Positions 8,740 to 16,086 of a stretch of DNA of 64,000 nt are shown in pieces. The notes below the pieces were generated by a model, which was not told the DNA's origin, ran no database searches, and was given only the letters and a program-made list of their open reading frames with translations. Origin of the DNA: Micropruina sp. GTDB lineage: Bacteria > Actinomycetota > Actinomycetes > Propionibacteriales > Propionibacteriaceae. The position numbers and the translations under genes were made by a program. The first letter of the stretch is position 1, and each line of letters opens with the position of its first letter. Location: assembly GCA_016711205.1 (NCBI GenBank), contig JADJTM010000001.1:806001-870000 (forward strand), written 5' to 3'.

Positions 8740-9720
8740 GGAGGTGCTCCGTCATCCCGCCGCCCACCGTCATCCCGGCGAGCCCCGTCATCCCGCCGCA
8801 GGCGCCGTCATCCCGGCCGCAGGCGCCGTCATCCCGGCCGCACCACGTCATCCCGGCGAACGCCGTCATCCCGCCGGAGGCGCCGTCATCCCGGCCGCAC
8901 CACGTCATCCCGGCGAACGCCGGGATCTCTGCCCGGACGCCCGGTCGCGTTTGGTTGCCGCGGAGTGGGGGTGCACCCCCACTCCGCTTCACAGTTGCGC
9001 TTGGCGCTGGTCGAGCGTGTCGAGACCTTCGTCATGCCACCGCACACCGTCATCCCGCCGCACCACGTCATCCCGGCGAACGCCGGGATCTGTGCCCCGG
9101 AGCCAGGTCGCGCTTCGCTGCCCACGAGTGGGGTGCACCCCGTCTTCCCGCCGCACCACGTCATCCCGGTGAACGCCGGGATCTGTGCCCCGGAGCCAGG
9201 TCGCGCTTGGCTGCCCACGAGTGGGGTGCACCCCGTCTTCCCGCCGCACCCCGTCATCCCGGCGAATGCCGGGATCTCCGCAGCTGTCTGGAACTCGACA
9301 GCTCGATCGACGGAGCGCTGGTCGCTCACCTGCCCTGCGCGTGCCAGATCCCGGCGTTCGCCGGGATGACGACTTGCGCCGTTCCGCTGGTGGAGCGTGT
9401 CGAGACCTGGCCGGTCATCCCGGCGAATGCCGGGATCTGTGCCCCGGAGCCAGGACGCGCTTGGCTCCCCACGAGTGGGGTGCACCCCGTCTTCCCGCCG
9501 CACCACGTCATCCCGGCGAATGCCGGGATCTCTGCAGCGGTCTGGAACTCGGCAGCTCGATCGACGGAGCGCTGGTCGCTCACCTGCCCTGCGCGTGCCA
9601 GATCCCGGCGTTCGCCGGGATGACGACTTGCGCGGTTCCGTTGGTGGAGCGTGTCGAGACCTGGCCCGTCATCCCGGCGAATGCCGGGATCTCATCCCGC
9701 GCTCTGGTCGAGATTGTCGA
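8740..9720. repeat. Repeat island 1: palindromic CGTCATCCCGGCGAAYGCCGGGATCT family
   Basis: This gene-free stretch of about 1 kb holds at least nine copies of a 26-bp palindrome whose arms are ATCCCGGC and GCCGGGAT. Forward copies start near 8903, 9066, 9159, 9252, 9412, 9506 and 9667; reverse copies start near 9346 and 9600. Before them (about 8751-8900) is a run of left half-sites only (CGTCATCCCGGCC or CGTCATCCCGCCG) spaced every 15-25 bp. Two larger units, starting near 9210 and 9464, are a roughly 254-bp tandem duplication. Between palindromes are recurring spacers: GAGTGGGGTGCACCCC and GGTGGAGCGTGTCGAGACC. ORFs read through it encode only repeat-derived peptides and I reject them. Confidence 0.9.
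8961..8986. repeat. Perfect 26-bp palindrome inside repeat island 1
   Basis: The 26 bases are fully self-complementary: arms CGGAGTGGGGGTG and CACCCCCACTCCG with no loop. Later spacers contain a shortened version (GAGTGGGGTGCACCCC), so this may be the intact parent of a second repeat type. No function is evident. Confidence 0.8.
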
Positions 9721-9757
9721 GAGCCATTCGGTTGTTCGAGCCGTCCGCTGTTCCGTC

Positions 9758-10657
9758 TCAGAACAGCGCGCTCATCAGGTCGCGGCGCGCCTTCAGCACG
9801 GACGGGTCCGCGTTGCCGACCACCTCGAACAACTCCAGCACCCGCACGCGGACGGTGTCGCGCTCGGCACCGCTGGTGTCGCGGATCAGCGCGATCAGCC
9901 GCTTGAACGCCGCCTCCGGTTGGCCGGAGAGCACCTCCAGGTCGGCGGCCGCCAGCTGGGCCTCGACATCGACGGTTGCCTGGGCGGCCAGAGCGAGAAC
10001 GCGATTCGGGTCACTGCCCGCCGAGCGGGCCAACAGCGCGACCTGGGCGCGTCCGGCCTTGGCCTCGGCATCGCCGGGGTACTGGGCGATCAGCTTGTCG
10101 TACTCCACCAACGCGTCCGCGAAGTCGCCCCGCTCCAGCGCCGCGTCGGCCGCCGCGAAGCGCGGATCGGGTTCGTCCGACTCCCCCGCACCGCCCGCGA
10201 CCGGCTCGGCGCGTCCGGTCAACCCGTTGGTCGCCGCCACCTGCAGCAACTGCCCGATAACCGCATCCGCCTCGTCCTTCGACTTCGTGCCCTGGAACAG
10301 CGGTGCCAACTGTCCGGCGACCACCCCGATCACGGTGGGGACGGCCTGCACCCCGAAGGCCTGGGCGATTCCGCCCGCGACGTCCACGTTCACCCGAGCC
10401 AGCAGGTAGGCGCCCGCGGCTGCATTGGCGAGCGCGATCAGGTCGTCGGAGAGAGCCTGGGCGTCCGCCCGCGGCGAGTAGAGCTCGACCACGATCGGGT
10501 GCCGCGCCGACAGCTGCATCACCGACTCGAAGTTGCCCTCGTCCACGTCGATCACGAACGACGCACCGGGTGGCACCGGCGGCGCCTTCGCGGCGGCGGC
10601 GATTCCGGAGAGGTCCATGGCACGGGAAGTGAACTTCGGCAGGGTCATGGACGCCAT
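9758..10657 (-). CDS. YbbN-like thioredoxin-fold/TPR protein
   Basis: A 299-residue protein with an N-terminal thioredoxin fold (about 30-145; FVIDVDEGNFESVMQLS, IVVELYSPRADAQ, VNVDVAGGIAQAFGVQAVPT) and a helical C-terminal half (about 165-299) with the AAADAALERGDFADALVEYD tetratricopeptide pattern. This is the architecture of the co-chaperone YbbN/CnoX. The position where thioredoxins carry WCGPC reads YSPRADA, so there is no redox-active CxxC; the cis-Pro (VPT) remains. It is therefore more likely a holdase or scaffold than a reductase. Starts at 10657 or 10648 are both possible. Either lies under 30 bp from the divergent amidotransferase ATG, and neither has a good Shine-Dalgarno, which suggests leaderless mRNA. 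Confidence 0.85.
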   Translation of the reverse strand: MASMTLPKFTSRAMDLSGIAAAAKAPPVPPGASFVIDVDEGNFESVMQLSARHPIVVELYSPRADAQALSDDLIALANAAAGAYLLARVNVDVAGGIAQAFGVQAVPTVIGVVAGQLAPLFQGTKSKDEADAVIGQLLQVAATNGLTGRAEPVAGGAGESDEPDPRFAAADAALERGDFADALVEYDKLIAQYPGDAEAKAGRAQVALLARSAGSDPNRVLALAAQATVDVEAQLAAADLEVLSGQPEAAFKRLIALIRDTSGAERDTVRVRVLELFEVVGNADPSVLKARRDLMSALF

Positions 10658-10674
10658 TGTGTCAAAGTTGGCGC

Positions 10675-11388
10675 ATGCCCCGGCAACCGCTCATCGCGAT
10701 AGTCCAGCATCAGGCGGAGTGCCCGGCGGCCCGGCTCGCCGACTGGCTGGACGAGGCGGGGGCCCGGCTGGTCACCGTGCGTCCTGACCTGGGCGCGCGG
10801 CTGCCAGAGCCGGACGAGCTGGACGGCCTGATCGTGCTCGGCGGGGTGATGGGCGCCACCGACGACGAGGTCGCACCCTGGCTGCCCGAGGTGCGCGAGC
10901 TGATCCGGCGCAGCGCGGACGCCCACCTGCCGACCTTCGGCGTCTGCCTCGGTCATCAGCTGATCGCGGTGGCGCTGGGCGGACAGGTCGAGGGCAACCC
11001 CCGCGGCAAGCAGTACGGCCTGCTGCCGGTCGGCTACACCGCGGACGCTGCCGCCGACCCGCTGTTCGGCTCGCTGCCGCAGGGCGCGCGCGGCGTCCAC
11101 TCGAACAACGATGTGGTGCGCGCGGCACCACCCGGTGCCGTCGCCCTGGCCACCGCCCCGAACGGGGAACTGCAGGCCGCCCGCTTCGCGCCCACGGTGT
11201 GGGGCGTCCAATGGCATCCCGAGGTCGACGAGCAGGTGTTCGAGGGCTGGAGCACCATCGAACCTCCGCCGAGCGAGCAACTGGCGAAGACCACGATCGC
11301 CGAGGTCGCCGGCGCCCGCGCCGAACTGGACGCCGCCTGGCAACCCCTGGCCGAGCGGTTCGTTTCCCTCTGCGGCCAGGCCCGATAG
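10675..11388 (+). CDS. Class I glutamine amidotransferase (GATase1) domain protein
   Basis: A stand-alone class I glutaminase domain of about 237 residues. It has the nucleophile elbow FGVCLGHQLIAVALGG with the catalytic Cys, the oxyanion region IVLGGVMGATDDE, and the His-Glu pair in VWGVQWHPEVDEQVF. Such GuaA-like stand-alone enzymes release ammonia from glutamine or hydrolyse gamma-glutamyl compounds; the acceptor cannot be told from sequence. I chose the ATG at 10675 (MPRQPLIAIVQHQ) because homology begins there. It is divergent from the YbbN-like gene with almost no spacer. Confidence 0.85.
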   Translation: MPRQPLIAIVQHQAECPAARLADWLDEAGARLVTVRPDLGARLPEPDELDGLIVLGGVMGATDDEVAPWLPEVRELIRRSADAHLPTFGVCLGHQLIAVALGGQVEGNPRGKQYGLLPVGYTADAAADPLFGSLPQGARGVHSNNDVVRAAPPGAVALATAPNGELQAARFAPTVWGVQWHPEVDEQVFEGWSTIEPPPSEQLAKTTIAEVAGARAELDAAWQPLAERFVSLCGQAR

Positions 11389-11455
11389 ACGGTTCCCGGA
11401 CCAGCCCTCAGAGATCGAGGCTGTGAGTCGGGATGACGGCGCGTCCCCGGTCTGG

Positions 11456-11482
11456 CAGATCCCGACTGCGCCCGGATGACGG
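11456..11482. repeat. Degenerate single copy of the island-type palindrome
   Basis: The bases CAGATCCCGACTGCGCCCGG followed by ATGACGG align with the reverse island unit (agatcccggcgttcgccgggatgacg) apart from a few substitutions and a one-base length change. It lies alone between the amidotransferase and pgm and looks like a decayed member of the same family. The rest of 11389-11630 holds nothing I recognise. Confidence 0.55.
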
Positions 11483-11630
11483 TACCCCTCACGTCTGGGC
11501 TGACGGCGCACCCGGGGATTGCGTCCGGGCCCTCCACCAGCCCCACCGATCCGCACAGCACAAGCGCAAACGGCAAGATCAATGGCCCGAAGGGGTCGCC
11601 CCGCCCGGCTGGCGTTGGCATGATGTCGGT

Positions 11631-13262
11631 ATGGTTCATGAACGCGCCGGGCAGGTCGCACTGCCCGAAGACCTCGTCGACGTCGACGCAATGATCGCCG
11701 CCTACTACGACCTGGTCCCCGATCCCGCCAACATCGACCAGCGGGTGGTTTTCGGCACGTCGGGTCATCGCGGCGCCAGCCTCAAGACGTCCTTCAACGA
11801 CCTGCACATCGCCGCCACCACCCAGGCCATCGTCGAATACCGTGCCGCCCAGGGGGTGGACGGCCCGCTGTTCATCGGCAAGGACACCCACGGCCTGTCG
11901 CTGCCGGCCTGGAAGACCGCGCTCGAGGTGCTGGTGGCCAACGGCGTCGACGTGCGGGCCGAGAACGACGACGACTACACCCCCACCCCCGCGGTGTCGC
12001 GGGCGATCATCGTCTACAACCGCGACAACGACGGCCCGCGCGCCGACGGCATCGTGGTCACCCCGTCGCACAACCCGCCCACCGACGGCGGGTTCAAGTA
12101 CAACCCGCCGCACGGCGGGCCGGCCGACACCGACGCCACTTCGGTGATCGCGGCACGAGCCAATGAGTTGATGGCCGATCCGGCCGGCATCAGGCGTGAC
12201 CGCCCCTACGACGAGATCGCCGCCGGTATTGAGCGACACGACTATCGCAGCGCCTACTGCGAAGACCTGAAGAACGCCATCGACCTGGACGCGATCCGTG
12301 CCGCCGGCCTGAAGATCGGCGCCCACCCGCTGGGCGGCGCGTCCGTGCAGTACTGGCAGTACATCGCCGACAATCTCGACCTCGGCCTGAGCGTGATCGA
12401 CCCCACCGTCGACCCGGCCTGGCCGTTCATGACGCTGGACTGGGACGGCAAGATCCGCATGGACTGCTCCAGCCCCTATGCGATGGCCTCGCTGATCAAG
12501 AACAAGGACTCCTACGACATCTCCACCGGCAATGACGCCGACTCGGACCGGCACGGCATCGTCACGCCTGATCACGGCCTGATGAACCCCAACCACTTCC
12601 TGGCCGTGGCGATCTGGTACCTGTACACCCACCGTCCAGGCTGGAAGCCGACGGCCGGCATCGGCAAGACGCTGGTCAGCTCGTCCTTCATCGACAAGGT
12701 TGCCGCCGATCTGGGCCGCACCCTGATCGAGGTGCCGGTCGGCTTCAAGTGGTTCGTCCCCGGCCTGATGACCGGTGACATCGGCTTCGGCGGCGAAGAG
12801 TCGGCGGGCGCGTCGTTCCTCACCCTGGACGGGCAGACCTGGACCACCGACAAGGACGGCATCCTGCTGTGCCTGCTGGCCTCCGAGATTCGTGCGGTGA
12901 CCGGTAAGTCGCCCTCGCAGATCTACGCCGAGATGGAGGCCAAGTACGGCCGCAGCGCCTACGCCCGGGTGGACGCCCCGGCCAATCGCGAGCAGAAGTC
13001 CAAGCTGGCCAGGCTCTCCCCCGAGGACGTCACCGCGACCGAGCTGGCCGGCGAACCGATCGTGGCCAAGCTCACCCGGGCCCCCGGCAACGATGCGCCG
13101 ATCGGCGGGCTGAAGGTGACCACCGAGCATGCGTGGTTCGCCGCCCGTCCCTCGGGCACCGAAGACGTGTACAAGATCTACGCCGAATCGCTCAAGGGCC
13201 CCGAGCATCTGGCGCAGGTGCAGGCCGAGGCCCGCGAGGTGGTCAACGCGGCGCTGGGGTGA
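11631..13262 (+). CDS. pgm: Phosphoglucomutase (alpha-D-glucose phosphate-specific)
   Basis: Interconverts glucose-1-phosphate and glucose-6-phosphate, linking glycogen and galactose metabolism to glycolysis. The 543-residue protein has the four phosphohexomutase domains: substrate entry FGTSGHRGASL, phosphoserine loop GIVVTPSHNPPTDGGFKYN (Ser146), metal loop GNDADSDRHGIV, sugar loop GFGGEESAGAS and phosphate-binding loop RPSGTEDVYKIYAES. Length and motifs match the E. coli Pgm type rather than ManB or GlmM. The ATG at 11631 is preferred over an upstream in-frame GTG because the family homology starts about 10 residues later. The last codons and stop lie within a 152-bp tandem repeat that extends downstream. 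Confidence 0.95.
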   Translation: MVHERAGQVALPEDLVDVDAMIAAYYDLVPDPANIDQRVVFGTSGHRGASLKTSFNDLHIAATTQAIVEYRAAQGVDGPLFIGKDTHGLSLPAWKTALEVLVANGVDVRAENDDDYTPTPAVSRAIIVYNRDNDGPRADGIVVTPSHNPPTDGGFKYNPPHGGPADTDATSVIAARANELMADPAGIRRDRPYDEIAAGIERHDYRSAYCEDLKNAIDLDAIRAAGLKIGAHPLGGASVQYWQYIADNLDLGLSVIDPTVDPAWPFMTLDWDGKIRMDCSSPYAMASLIKNKDSYDISTGNDADSDRHGIVTPDHGLMNPNHFLAVAIWYLYTHRPGWKPTAGIGKTLVSSSFIDKVAADLGRTLIEVPVGFKWFVPGLMTGDIGFGGEESAGASFLTLDGQTWTTDKDGILLCLLASEIRAVTGKSPSQIYAEMEAKYGRSAYARVDAPANREQKSKLARLSPEDVTATELAGEPIVAKLTRAPGNDAPIGGLKVTTEHAWFAARPSGTEDVYKIYAESLKGPEHLAQVQAEAREVVNAALG

Positions 13263-13547
13263 GATCCGCCGACGGGGAATGGGGACGGTTCTTTTACCGT
13301 CCGGTTTCGGGGTGGACTGCTGGCGAAGCGCGTTGTCAGCGACGGATTTCGGGCCGGCCGACGGGGAATGGAACCGTCCCCAATACCCGTCGGTCGGCGG
13401 CGGCACTGGGGTGAGATCCGCCGACGGGGAATGGGGACGGTTCTTTCGTCGTCCGGTTTCGGGGTGGGCGGCTGGCGAAGCGCGTTGTCAACGACGGTCT
13501 TTGGGCCGGCCGACGGGGAATGGAACCGTCCCCAATACCGGTCAGTC
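13254..13547. repeat. 152-bp tandem duplication with GGGGACGGTTC/GAACCGTCCCC arms
   Basis: Two direct copies start at about 13254 and 13406 (GAGATCCGCC at 13261 recurs at 13413). Each contains CGACGGGGAATGGGGACGG early and GACGGGGAATGGAACCGTCC late, so each unit is an inverted repeat that can fold into a hairpin of about 130 nt. Copy 1 starts inside the 3' end of pgm (ctggggtga), and that gene end is duplicated in copy 2. Copy 2 ends at the stop codon of the convergent PH-domain gene. It may act as a bidirectional terminator for pgm and that gene. The same GGGGACGGTTC core returns at 38115-38200. Confidence 0.85.
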
Positions 13548-14120
13548 GCCGCTGGCGATGTCGGCCGACTGCACCCGGCCGCCGAGGCCGGCCTTGGCGA
13601 TCACTGCCGCGAAATCGTGCAGCCGCCGATCCGGCGAGCCGACGTACTTGATCTCACGCATGCCCTGGTCCTGGGCCGCGCTTTCGAAGACGAACGTCGC
13701 GTAGCCGAAGATCTGCCCCCAGAACGGCCGCAGCATAGAGATGTCCAGCACCCGGGTGATCGGCATCATTGCGAAGGTTTGATCGAGCACGCCGTGGACG
13801 CGGAACACCCGAAAGTCGGTGATCACGAACCGGTCCATGTACTCGGTGTGCATGCGCCAGAAACCGTTGAGTCCGAGCACCAGGCCGGCCGCCAGCGACA
13901 CCCACCACAGGTGCCCCAGCCACGGCATCATCACGAAGCAGATCATGCCCAGCACCACCCGGAAGCCCGGCCACAGCCGTGTCACCCAGTGCCGGCCGAT
14001 CTCGTAGATCACATACTCGCCCTCTTCGACGATCAGGCGATCCTCGACGTGGGGGTCGGCGAAACGAGACCACCCGAGCTCGACCTGGTGCGGGCGCCCG
14101 GACTGCTCACGCAGTGCCAC
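13542..14120 (-). CDS. PH domain-containing membrane protein (YdbS/bPH2 type)
   Basis: A 192-residue protein with two closely spaced membrane helices (about 52-95: VVLGMICFVMMPWLGHLWWV and SLAAGLVLGL) followed by a bacterial PH domain: MDRFVITDFRVFRVHGVLDQ, then ITRVLDISMLRPFWGQIFGY. The N-terminal EEGEYVIYEIGRHW also fits the bPH2 family. The function of these proteins is unknown. It starts at a GTG with a GAGGTGACC site 8 bases upstream, and that site overlaps the stop of the small membrane-protein gene before it, so the two are likely co-translated. Confidence 0.82.
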   Translation of the reverse strand: MALREQSGRPHQVELGWSRFADPHVEDRLIVEEGEYVIYEIGRHWVTRLWPGFRVVLGMICFVMMPWLGHLWWVSLAAGLVLGLNGFWRMHTEYMDRFVITDFRVFRVHGVLDQTFAMMPITRVLDISMLRPFWGQIFGYATFVFESAAQDQGMREIKYVGSPDRRLHDFAAVIAKAGLGGRVQSADIASGD

Positions 14121-14126
14121 TGCCGG

Positions 14127-14282
14127 TCACCTCGACAAGGCGATGAAGAAGCGCCCGATCGCGTCGAAGGCCCCGAAGAAGCTCTTGACGGCGGACGCGG
14201 CGGCCTCGGGCCTGGTGAACAGGTAGAACAGGCAGAAGCCGACGACGAGCACCAACAGGATGGTCTTGATCCATTTGCTCAT
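14127..14282 (-). CDS. Small 51-residue membrane protein
   Basis: A short reading frame from the ATG at 14282 encodes MSKWIKTILLVLVVGFCLFY and then LFTRPEAAASAVKSFFGAFD plus AIGRFFIALSR. It has a single membrane helix (about residues 6-23) followed by an amphipathic helix. Support comes from its position: its stop lies 6 bp from the GTG of the PH-domain gene, and its last codons form that gene's ribosome-binding site. Codon composition matches the neighbours. I do not recognise the family, but similar short one-helix proteins are common in actinobacteria. Confidence 0.65.
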   Translation of the reverse strand: MSKWIKTILLVLVVGFCLFYLFTRPEAAASAVKSFFGAFDAIGRFFIALSR

Positions 14283-14428
14283 CTACGCCTCCACAGAGTC
14301 GGCCCACTCACACTCACCATGCCATTCTCAGTCCGCTTGCGGTAGCCCGCAGTACTGCCACGCCGCTGGCTGGGCGCAGGAATGCCAAACCCTCAACCCC
14401 GGCTCGAAGGATGTGCAAGGCTGAAGTC

Positions 14429-14860
14429 ATGGACGGACTCTTCGTTTGCATCGACCACGTTGGCCTCGCCGTTCCCGATCTGGACGAGGCGATTCGCTTT
14501 CACACCGAGGTGCTGGGCTGGCGCCTGCTGCATCGGGAGGAGAACCAGGAGCAGGGCGTCGCGGAGGCGATGATCGGCACCGGTGAGCAGGGCGTCGAGA
14601 ATGCCCAGATCCAACTGCTGGCGCCCCTCAACGAGAACTCGACGATCGCCAAGTTCATCGGACGCAACGGGCCGGGCATGCAACAACTCGCCTACCGCGT
14701 CAAGGACCTGGACGCGGTGAGCGCCACCCTGCGCGAACGCGGCGTCCGGTTGCTGTACCCGGAGCCCAAGCGTGGCACCGCGGGGTCGAGGATCAACTTC
14801 TGCCACCCCAAGGACACCGGTGGCGTGCTGCTCGAACTCGTGGAACCTCCCAAGGCCTGA
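14429..14860 (+). CDS. mce: Methylmalonyl-CoA epimerase
   Basis: A VOC-fold enzyme that converts (R)- and (S)-methylmalonyl-CoA, needed between propionyl-CoA/transcarboxylase and the B12-dependent mutase in propionate metabolism. Compared from memory with the P. shermanii enzyme, the following match: CIDHVGLAVPDLDEA (metal His10), LHREENQEQGVAEAM, PLNENSTIAKF, DAVSATLRERGVRLLYPEPK, SRINFCHPK and LLELVEPPKA (Glu136). One difference stands out: the GLHHMAWRV strand, which holds a metal His in the Propionibacterium enzyme, reads GMQQLAYRV here (Gln85-Gln86). I chose the ATG at 14429 because family homology starts there; a GTG-free longer start at 14411 adds only six residues. Confidence 0.9.
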   Translation: MDGLFVCIDHVGLAVPDLDEAIRFHTEVLGWRLLHREENQEQGVAEAMIGTGEQGVENAQIQLLAPLNENSTIAKFIGRNGPGMQQLAYRVKDLDAVSATLRERGVRLLYPEPKRGTAGSRINFCHPKDTGGVLLELVEPPKA

Positions 14861-14891
14861 GTGTCCCGGCCGCACCCCGGTTCGGAGTGGG

Positions 14892-14897
14892 TAGCAT
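14892..14897 (+). promoter_or_regulatory. Putative -10 element (TAGCAT) for the DivIVA-like gene
   Basis: GGGTAGCATCA lies about 32 bases before the GTG of the DivIVA-like gene. TAGCAT fits the actinobacterial housekeeping -10 (TANNNT), and the same GGGTAGCATC string precedes kgd at 57012. No clear -35 is visible, so this is a weak call. Confidence 0.3.
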
Positions 14898-14928
14898 CAG
14901 GGGGTAACCCCATAGAAAGGACCCTCGG

Positions 14929-16083
14929 GTGAGCCAACAGCCAGAAGAGACGGTCGGCCTCGACCTGTTCGACGAGACCGCAAGCGCTGCCGGCAGCTTT
15001 CCCCACTCGATGCTGGGTTACGAGCGCCAGGCTGTCGACGCGTACATTCGCGACATCGAACGCCAGTTGAGTTCGGCCAAGCGCAAGGTGCGGTCGCTGC
15101 AGCGACAGGTGTCGAACAAAGAGGCCGAAACCGACCTCTCCAAGCTCGGCGACCATGCCCGAGACGTCATGCGCGCCGCCGAGGCCGAGGGGGCCGAACT
15201 GCGCAATCAGGCTCGCCTGGACGCCGAACGCATCGTCGCCCAGGCCGCGCACGAGGCCGAGGCGCTCGCACACAACACCCACGCCGAGACCACGACGCAC
15301 CGGGCCGCCAATCTCGACGACCTCAACCGGCTGCGCGAAGAACTGGCCGGCCAGACCGGTGCCGAACTGGAGGCGGCTCGGCAAGAGGCACAGCTGCTGC
15401 GCGACGCGGCCGAGAATCATCGAAAGATGATCGTGGCCGACGCCGAGCGCAACGCGGCAGCGCTGCGCGACCAGGCCGCATTGGACGCCGATCAGGTGCG
15501 GCAGGCTGCCCAGAAGGAAGCGGCCGACGTGCGGGCCAAGGGCGCCGCCGAACACGCGCAGGCTCTCGAGGCTCTGCAACAGCGGCAGCACGAGGTGACC
15601 AGCCAGCTAGGCCAGCTCTCCGAGCAGGCGCGGCTGCAATCCGAACAGTTCGGCACCGACATGGCCCACCAGGTCGAACTGATGAACAGCCGGCGCAACG
15701 CGGCCCTGTCGGAGTCGGACAAGATCGTGGCCGATGCCGATGACCGGGCCCGGGCCATCGTCGCCGAGGCGCGTGCCGCGGCCGCCAAGCGCGAGCGCGA
15801 GGCCGGTCTGGCCGAGGCCGACAAGATCTCCAAGCTCAACGAAGAGATCGCCCGGCTCAGCGTCCGGCACGCGGAGTTGCAGAAGATCCTCAGAAGCCTG
15901 TCGCAGATGGCCACCTCGAGTTTCGGCGACCTGCCCGCGGACGAGGGCGCGTCCCAGGCCGGTGCCGGCGAGCCGGCCGCTGCGCCGGCGAACGACACGA
16001 CGGCCGTCGAGGCGCCGCAACCGGTCGACGACGACGCAACCCGGGTGCAGCCTGCGGCCTCGGGTGGTACCACCCGGCGTTGA
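14929..16083 (+). CDS. DivIVA-domain coiled-coil protein
   Basis: A 384-residue acidic coiled-coil protein. Residues about 22-60 (FPHSMLGYERQAVDAYIRDI) resemble the DivIVA N-terminal membrane-binding segment. Residues about 45-320 form an almost continuous Ala/Glu/Arg heptad coil with repeats like AAEAEGAELRNQARLDAERI, and the C-terminus is an Ala/Pro-rich disordered tail. DivIVA-family proteins (Wag31, SepIVA) organise polar growth and septation at the inner membrane. The length and domain order are closer to the SepIVA/Scy-like branch than to Wag31 (inference). A GAAAGGACC ribosome-binding site precedes the GTG start. The AI-2E transporter gene starts 3 bp downstream. Confidence 0.75.
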   Translation: MSQQPEETVGLDLFDETASAAGSFPHSMLGYERQAVDAYIRDIERQLSSAKRKVRSLQRQVSNKEAETDLSKLGDHARDVMRAAEAEGAELRNQARLDAERIVAQAAHEAEALAHNTHAETTTHRAANLDDLNRLREELAGQTGAELEAARQEAQLLRDAAENHRKMIVADAERNAAALRDQAALDADQVRQAAQKEAADVRAKGAAEHAQALEALQQRQHEVTSQLGQLSEQARLQSEQFGTDMAHQVELMNSRRNAALSESDKIVADADDRARAIVAEARAAAAKREREAGLAEADKISKLNEEIARLSVRHAELQKILRSLSQMATSSFGDLPADEGASQAGAGEPAAAPANDTTAVEAPQPVDDDATRVQPAASGGTTRR

Positions 16084-16086
16084 TCG

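Noticed and set aside
8503..9623. Pro/Arg-rich proteins encoded across the repeat island
   Set aside because: The peptides are direct translations of the palindrome (VIPANAGI, SRRTPGS and similar) and lack start signals; the same applies at 55800-57000.
8740..9720. CRISPR array
   Set aside because: Units are palindromes in both orientations with irregular spacing and repeated (not unique) spacers; no cas genes are present.
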